NCBI GenBank assembly: GCA_002898855.1
Contig: BEIR01000004.1
Location: 1 to 19,307 of the forward strand
Length of the DNA: 19,307 nt
Direction: 5' to 3'
Origin: a bacterium HR41
GTDB lineage: Bacteria > Actinomycetota > Thermoleophilia > Solirubrobacterales > Thermoleophilaceae
Shown here: positions 15,009 through 19,307 of the stretch, piece by piece
Position numbering within the stretch: position 1 is the first letter of the stretch
How the letters are laid out: every line of letters starts with the position of its first letter
Translations under genes and position numbers: made by a program
The notes under the pieces: model-generated
Databases searched by the model: none
What the model saw: only the letters and a program-made list of their open reading frames with translations
What the model was told of the DNA's origin: nothing

Positions 15009-15752
15009 ATGGCCGACGCGTTCGAGCGCCGCACACCGGCCACCTACGACGAGGAGATCCTCGCCGCCGAGCGGCACGAGGTGATCTCGTCGTATACCGA
15101 CGAGGATCGTATTCGGCGGGTCACAGAAGAGCTGCGCGCCGGCTTTCGGGCGCTAGCTCACGTCGGTGCGGCGGCGTCGTTTTTCGGTTCGGCACGGACA
15201 CCGCCGGGCGATCCCGAGTACGAGCTGGCGCGCCGTTGCGCGCGACTCGTTGGGGAAGCCGGTCTAGCGGTGATCACAGGCGGTGGGCCCGGGATCATGG
15301 AAGCTGCCAACCGGGGGGCGCGTGAAGCGGGGGCGCCGTCGATCGGTCTCAACATCGAGCTGCCCTTCGAACAAGGGCTCAACCCCTACGTCGACCTCGC
15401 CCTCGAGTTCCACTACTTCTTCACCCGCAAGGTGATGTTCGTCCGCTATGCCAGCGGCTTCGTGGTGTTTCCGGGCGGATTCGGCACGCTCGACGAGCTG
15501 TTCGAGTCGCTGACGCTTATCCAGACCGGCAAGATCGTGCACTTCCCGGTGGTGCTGGTCGGCAGTGCCTACTGGCGTGGCCTCGTTCGCTGGCTCGAGG
15601 AACGCGTGGTGGCCGAGGGCAAAGTGTCGCCCGAGGAGCTGCGCCTTTTCACGGTCACCGACGATCCCGAGGAGGTACGCGACATCCTCCGCGCCGCAGC
15701 CCACCGTCGCCCGCGCATCGACCTCTCGGCCGCGAACGACGGCGCCCCGTAG
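15009..15752 (+). CDS. LOG-family (TIGR00730) nucleotide phosphoribohydrolase-like protein
   Basis: The 247-residue Rossmann-fold protein has the LOG signatures GGGPGIMEAANRGA (91-104) and PGGFGTLDE (155-163), separated by FTRKVMFVRYASGFVVF. Characterised relatives hydrolyse nucleoside 5'-monophosphates to base and ribose 5-phosphate (cytokinin-activating LOG, or PpnN); many were once misnamed lysine decarboxylases. The natural substrate here is unknown. About 50 extra N-terminal residues, rich in charged side chains, precede the first strand. ATG 15009 lies eight bases after the E2 stop, so it is probably co-transcribed with pdhABC, although no functional link is established. It is followed by a 52-base gap and a convergent gene. 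Confidence 0.87.
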   Translation: MADAFERRTPATYDEEILAAERHEVISSYTDEDRIRRVTEELRAGFRALAHVGAAASFFGSARTPPGDPEYELARRCARLVGEAGLAVITGGGPGIMEAANRGAREAGAPSIGLNIELPFEQGLNPYVDLALEFHYFFTRKVMFVRYASGFVVFPGGFGTLDELFESLTLIQTGKIVHFPVVLVGSAYWRGLVRWLEERVVAEGKVSPEELRLFTVTDDPEEVRDILRAAAHRRPRIDLSAANDGAP

Positions 15753-15804
15753 CGACGCCCGCACGCCGCGAAGCGCACGGGCATCGCCACGCGGCCGCGT
15801 CGAC

Positions 15805-16920
15805 CTAGGCGCGGACGCCGTCGGGCGCGAACCCCACGCCGCGTGGCGCCGGCAGCGGACTCTGGGGCAGGCCGTCGGGCGGGTCGGGCTCGTTGTAGCC
15901 GGTGGGCGCGACGTCGTTGGGCGCGTCGGGATGGAAGAGGCTCGCCAGGTGCTGGATCTGGCTGCGCCCGGGTCCGAGCTCGAACTGCCCGCCGCCGTAG
16001 GCGACGATCCCTTCGCGCTCGCAGTGCTCGTAGAGGGCGAGCAGACCGGCGAGCGACCCGATACGCGACGGCTTGATGTTCAGGTGGCGGATGGGGAAGG
16101 GAAGGGTCGCGAGATCTTCGACGCTGTGGATGGGAGCGTCGAAACTGATGCGTCCTGCGTGCTTGGCGAGCAGCGGCAGCGTCGCTTCGCCGACGTCGGG
16201 GTCCTCGACGATCGCGTCGGGAAAAGACTCAAACACCAGCTCGTAGAGGCGCACGTCGGTCTCGACATCGACCGGTGTCCCCCGGTAGTGGCCTTTCAGA
16301 TCGAGCACATCCACCGCTCCCGTGGCAGCGAGCTCGGCGCATACACGCTCGTCCCAGGCGTTAGTGGGATCGAGCTTGAAGCGCAAACCGGGATAGCGCT
16401 CTAGCAGTCGCAAAACGCGGCCGGGGTCGGCGCGGCCGTCGACCTCGTCGAGGCGCAGCGATACGACGAAGCGCAGCGGCCGCGGCTCGCGGCCGAGAAC
16501 CTCGGCGAGGTCGCTGTCCGACTGCCGTAGCGCGAGGTCGAGCGCCGCTGCTTCGAGCGCCCAGCGCCGGTAGCGGCGCGACACTTCGCGCACGGGCGGG
16601 GCGGGGAAAAGGTCGAGTTCGGCGACCAGGGCGGCGAACTCGGCGAGCGTGAACTTGCCGCGCAAGCGGCGCGCGCAAGCGCCGTCGGGGCTCGCCCATG
16701 CGGGATCGGCCTGCAACTTCGTGTGGTCTTCGGTGTCGTAGGTGACGTCTTCGCCGATCCCCTGTGTGCCGTCGGGGCCGCTGAGGACGAAAAGGGTTGT
16801 GAGGCGCTCGAAGCCACTCGAGACCGTGATGCGCTGGCCCCGCAGCTCGAGCCGCTCGACCGCCAGCTCGAGCCCCGCCAGCCGTTCCCAAAGACGCGTC
16901 GTGCTGCCAGTTCGTGCCAC
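15805..16920 (-). CDS. Enolase-superfamily protein of unknown substrate
   Basis: The 371-residue product has a capping domain (about 15-125) and a TIM barrel. The barrel residues follow the superfamily order with plausible spacing: Lys182 (RFKLDPTNAW), Asp207 (VLDLKGHYRG), Glu239 (AIVEDPD), Asp261 (SFDAPIHS) and Lys283 (LNIKPSRIGS). Asp, Glu and Asp would bind Mg2+ and the two Lys act as acid/base. The usual KxK is KxD here, so it is not a standard muconate cycloisomerase or o-succinylbenzoate synthase. The C-terminal YGGGQFELGPGRSQIQ and FHPDAPNDVAPTGYN segments look strongly conserved in style. GTG 16920 is chosen because a TAGGGT box sits seven bases upstream; GTG 16944 lies upstream of that box. 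No pathway partner is adjacent. Confidence 0.75.
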   Translation of the reverse strand: MARTGSTTRLWERLAGLELAVERLELRGQRITVSSGFERLTTLFVLSGPDGTQGIGEDVTYDTEDHTKLQADPAWASPDGACARRLRGKFTLAEFAALVAELDLFPAPPVREVSRRYRRWALEAAALDLALRQSDSDLAEVLGREPRPLRFVVSLRLDEVDGRADPGRVLRLLERYPGLRFKLDPTNAWDERVCAELAATGAVDVLDLKGHYRGTPVDVETDVRLYELVFESFPDAIVEDPDVGEATLPLLAKHAGRISFDAPIHSVEDLATLPFPIRHLNIKPSRIGSLAGLLALYEHCEREGIVAYGGGQFELGPGRSQIQHLASLFHPDAPNDVAPTGYNEPDPPDGLPQSPLPAPRGVGFAPDGVRA

Positions 16921-16927
16921 TCGACCG

Positions 16928-16933
16928 ACCCTA
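16928..16933 (-). promoter_or_regulatory. Putative -10 box of a leaderless promoter for the enolase-like gene
   Basis: On the minus strand TAGGGT is followed by seven bases and then GTG 16920, with no ribosome binding site. The spacing equals that at argF and decides between the two in-frame GTG codons. Confidence 0.5.
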
Positions 16934-17053
16934 CAAGGCGCCACGAACCAGCCGACGCTCGGTCACCGGCCCGAGTCCACGCGCCGCCACGCGCTTAAGG
17001 GACGTGCGGCACCGGCTTCACGCGCACCAGTCGCTCGCCCGGCCCGCACCGGT

Positions 17054-17059
17054 TACCCT
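17054..17059 (+). promoter_or_regulatory. Putative -10 box of a leaderless promoter for the sulfatase-like gene
   Basis: TACCCT (in GGTTACCCT) is followed by eight bases and then GTG 17068, with no Shine-Dalgarno sequence. It faces away from the minus-strand TAGGGT box across a 120-base divergent region. Confidence 0.5.
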
Positions 17060-17067
17060 GCCCGCCC

Positions 17068-18642
17068 GTGCGCGCGAAGCTCGCAATGGTCCTCTTTCTC
17101 GCCGTGCTCGCTGGCGGCGCCGCGGTGGTGTGGGCGGCGGAGCGCGGGGGCTCGGCCGTAGCGGACGACGCTGCGGAACCGCCGCGCCCGGCGGCCCAGC
17201 CGCCACGAGTCGTCGTCTTCATGACCTTCGACGAATTTCCCGTCGATGTTCTGCGGCTCCCGGACGGGCACATCGATCCAGCGCGTTTCCCCAATCTCGC
17301 CGCTTTCGCCCGCACCGCTACGTGGTTCCCGAACACCCAAGCGGTGCACGACTCGATCGAGAAGGCACTACCAGCGATCCTCGACGGGCGGTTGCCTCCC
17401 CGCAACGGTCGCGGCACTCTGCGCTGGCATCCGCGCAACCTCTTCACGCTTTTCGCCAAGCACGGCTACAAGGTCGTCGCCAGCGAGGAAGCAACGAGCC
17501 TCTGCCCGGTAAAGGTCTGTCCCAACGTCGTCAAGCGCAAACCGACGCTCGAGAACATCAAGGGCGGCAGGCGCGAGCGTTGGGACCGCTGGATCGCCCA
17601 GATCAAGCGTCGCCCCGGGCGCACGCTCTACTACAAGCACCTGCTGCTACCGCACCTCCCGTGGATCTACCTGCCGTCGGGTCGCGAGGTGCGCGTGACC
17701 CTCGAACGGCTCGCCAACGTCGCCGGCTTCGGTGACCGCTGGCTCACTCTGCACAACGAGCAGCGAATGCTCCTGCAGGCCGGATTCGTCGATCACCAGC
17801 TCGGCCGCATCTTCGCGCGACTCAAGAAGCTCGGACTGTTCGACCAGGCGCTGATCGTGATCACCGCCGACCACGGGATCGCCTTCGAGGTCGGGGTGCG
17901 CGACCGGCGGCAAGTAACACGCTCGAACGTCGACGAGGTGGCGCCGGTTCCGTTCCTGATCAAGGCGCCTGGGCAACGTCGTGGCTCGGTGGTCGACGCT
18001 CTGGTGCGCACGGTCGACGTGCTTCCCACCGTCGCCTACCTCGCTGGCCTACCGATCGACTGGCGCGTCGACGGCCGCCAGGCGTTCGACCCCGTCCATC
18101 GCCGCAGGCGCACGGTGTCGATCCCCAAGCGCGACTTCTCGGCGACGGTACGCATCTCGCTGTCGGAGTGGAACCGCCGCCGGCGCGCGAACATCCGCGA
18201 GCGCGCACGAATCTACGGCACGGGTCCGGCGAGCACCCTGTTGCGCGGCTCGCCGTGGGCGTCGCTGTACGCCTTCGGCGATAGCGGGAAGGTCGTCGGC
18301 GCCTCGGTGCGGTCGGTCGCGAGCGGGACGGCGAGCGTTCGTGCGCGGCTGCTCGGGGCCGAGCTGTTCCGCAACGTCGACCCGCGCGCGCGAACGATCC
18401 CCGTGCAGGTGGCAGGCTGGATTGAGGGCGGTCGTGCCGGCGCTCGCCGGCGGATCGCGGTAGCCGTCAACGGGCGCGTGGCCGCCGTCGGCAGCACCTT
18501 CCACATGCGTGGCGATCGACGCGAACTCTTTTCGCTGGTGATCCCCGAGAGCGTGCTGCGGCGTGGTCGCAACGACGTCGCCGTCTACGAGCTCGGTGGA
18601 GCCGGGCGGTGCGAGCGACTTTTGCGGATCGCGTCCTACTAG
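17068..18642 (+). CDS. Membrane-anchored sulfatase/alkaline-phosphatase-fold protein
   Basis: The 524-residue protein has an uncleaved-looking N-terminal hydrophobic segment (about 5-23), a Pro/Ala linker, and an alkaline-phosphatase-superfamily domain (about 47-350). Visible metal-site elements are FDEFP (Asp55) and TADHG (Asp268, His269). The nucleophile region reads AVHDSIEKALPAILDG (92-107); Ser96 is the best candidate. The CxPSR signature of true sulfatases is missing, so sulfate-ester hydrolysis is doubtful and phosphoryl or phosphoglycerol transfer is equally possible. A Cys pair (SLCPVKVCP) may form a disulfide. The C-terminal 150 residues are Arg-rich with a beta pattern and unknown role. 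GTG 17068 is supported by the -10 box and signal segment. It faces outward and probably acts on envelope material. Confidence 0.8.
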   Translation: MRAKLAMVLFLAVLAGGAAVVWAAERGGSAVADDAAEPPRPAAQPPRVVVFMTFDEFPVDVLRLPDGHIDPARFPNLAAFARTATWFPNTQAVHDSIEKALPAILDGRLPPRNGRGTLRWHPRNLFTLFAKHGYKVVASEEATSLCPVKVCPNVVKRKPTLENIKGGRRERWDRWIAQIKRRPGRTLYYKHLLLPHLPWIYLPSGREVRVTLERLANVAGFGDRWLTLHNEQRMLLQAGFVDHQLGRIFARLKKLGLFDQALIVITADHGIAFEVGVRDRRQVTRSNVDEVAPVPFLIKAPGQRRGSVVDALVRTVDVLPTVAYLAGLPIDWRVDGRQAFDPVHRRRRTVSIPKRDFSATVRISLSEWNRRRRANIRERARIYGTGPASTLLRGSPWASLYAFGDSGKVVGASVRSVASGTASVRARLLGAELFRNVDPRARTIPVQVAGWIEGGRAGARRRIAVAVNGRVAAVGSTFHMRGDRRELFSLVIPESVLRRGRNDVAVYELGGAGRCERLLRIASY

Positions 18643-18654
18643 CGCGGGGCGAAC

Positions 18655-18667
18655 ACCCGGCGCGGGT
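18655..18667. terminator. Short stem-loop between convergent genes
   Basis: ACCCG-GCG-CGGGT lies in the 36-base gap between the sulfatase-like gene and the minus-strand membrane gene. The stem is only five pairs and no T-tract follows, so this is a weak candidate. Confidence 0.2.
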
Positions 18668-18678
18668 CGGTCCGCAGC

Positions 18679-19299
18679 TCAGCGCTCGCCGATCGCCTCC
18701 CAGTTGGGGCGCGAGTCGCGGTCGCGGACGACGCTCGGCGGGTCGCGCGACGTGTCGACGAGCAGGCACACATAGGCGCCCGACCGCTTGCGGATGCAGG
18801 TGCGGAAAAACCGCTCAGCAAGCGCGACGGTGTTGGCGCTGGCGAGGTTGGCGACGAGCTCCCGGTCGCCGCTGCGCAGCACCCAGTCGCGCACCGCGCG
18901 GGCGTTCTCTTCCTGCTCTCGGTCGGCGGCTACGACCAGCGGCCGACTGGCGAGACCGGCCGCCAGCCAGCCCAACAGTCCGAGCACGACGAGCAGCGCT
19001 GCGACGCGATCGCGCAGCGCCACGCGTCGCAGCGCCGGCGGCAGCTCTTCGCCGCCTGCGATCGCGCGCCGTTCGAGGCGGCGGCTGAGCCACGGCGCGA
19101 CAGCGCCCACGAGCACGAGGTTGGCGCTGGCCGCGACGATCAGAGCGAAGGGCACGCTCATCGCCTCCGATCGCACGCCGAGAGCCGCTGGCGGCAGCTC
19201 GTGCAGCAGGAGCCCCTCGAGCAGCGTGCAGACGACGAAAGCGCTCGCCGCGAGCGCTCCGCGCACTCTCCACAAGGCTCGCCGGCCGATGCACCGCAA
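18679..19299 (-). CDS. Membrane protein of unknown function, 5' end near or beyond window edge
   Basis: The visible 206 residues contain three predicted membrane helices (about 14-34, 48-70 and 98-118). A soluble C-terminal region of about 85 residues follows, with a Cys pair in RTCIRKRSGAYVC, perhaps an extracytoplasmic disulfide. I recognise no family. TTG 19299 is the most upstream start inside the window. The frame may continue past the edge, and internal starts (TTG near 19275, GTG near 19266) are possible, so the N-terminus is uncertain. It converges on the sulfatase-like gene. Confidence 0.65.
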   Translation of the reverse strand: MRCIGRRALWRVRGALAASAFVVCTLLEGLLLHELPPAALGVRSEAMSVPFALIVAASANLVLVGAVAPWLSRRLERRAIAGGEELPPALRRVALRDRVAALLVVLGLLGWLAAGLASRPLVVAADREQEENARAVRDWVLRSGDRELVANLASANTVALAERFFRTCIRKRSGAYVCLLVDTSRDPPSVVRDRDSRPNWEAIGER

Positions 19300-19307
19300 A
19301 CCGCCGC

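Noticed and set aside
15753..15804. GC-rich gap between LOG and the enolase-like gene as a terminator
   Set aside because: It contains a CGCGGCCGCG palindrome but no T-tract and no stable longer stem beyond base-composition expectation.

Overview
The window is very GC-rich, with strong G/C preference at third codon positions. Several genes start directly downstream of a TANNNT -10 box with no ribosome binding site, and the gene families are those common in high-GC Gram-positives. This suggests an actinobacterium. A deep-branching lineage such as Thermoleophilia is a guess from general gene style, not something the sequence proves. Genes are tightly packed, and I see no mobile element, CRISPR array, tRNA, rRNA or phage gene.

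Left part (1-4564). A 5'-partial view of a TrmA/RlmD-type RNA uracil methyltransferase (minus strand) diverges from argF. A cupredoxin-type lipoprotein with a strong ribosome binding site follows. Converging on it is a thiamin thiazole operon on the minus strand, read in the order TPP riboswitch (4564-4478), thiO, thiS, thiG. The riboswitch is well preserved. The thiO frame has no ATG, GTG or TTG upstream of its FAD-binding motif.

Centre left (4565-8848). A 315-base leader with two predicted stem-loops precedes two secreted paralogous clan-A glycoside-hydrolase-like proteins in tandem. The second overlaps thiE (thiamin phosphate synthase) by one base, and thiE abuts a small four-helix membrane protein. 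The thiamin genes are therefore split into a riboswitch-controlled minus-strand unit and a plus-strand thiE without a visible riboswitch.

Centre right (8861-15752). A 2-oxoacid dehydrogenase cluster, most likely pyruvate dehydrogenase: lpdA (E3), a DsbA/HCCA-isomerase-like thioredoxin-fold protein with a single active-site Cys, pdhA (E1 alpha), pdhB (E1 beta), pdhC (E2) and a LOG-family nucleotide hydrolase. pdhA/pdhB overlap by four bases, and the other downstream junctions are only a few bases long.

Right part (15805-19307). An enolase-superfamily enzyme of unknown substrate (minus) diverges from a membrane-anchored sulfatase/alkaline-phosphatase-fold protein (plus). That gene converges on a membrane protein of unknown function (minus) whose 5' end lies at or beyond the window edge.

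The most interesting points are the thiO start anomaly behind the TPP riboswitch, the recurrent leaderless-promoter pattern, the structured leader before the glycosidase pair, and the monothiol DsbA-like protein inside the dehydrogenase cluster. I found no convincing evidence of a wholly new multi-gene system.
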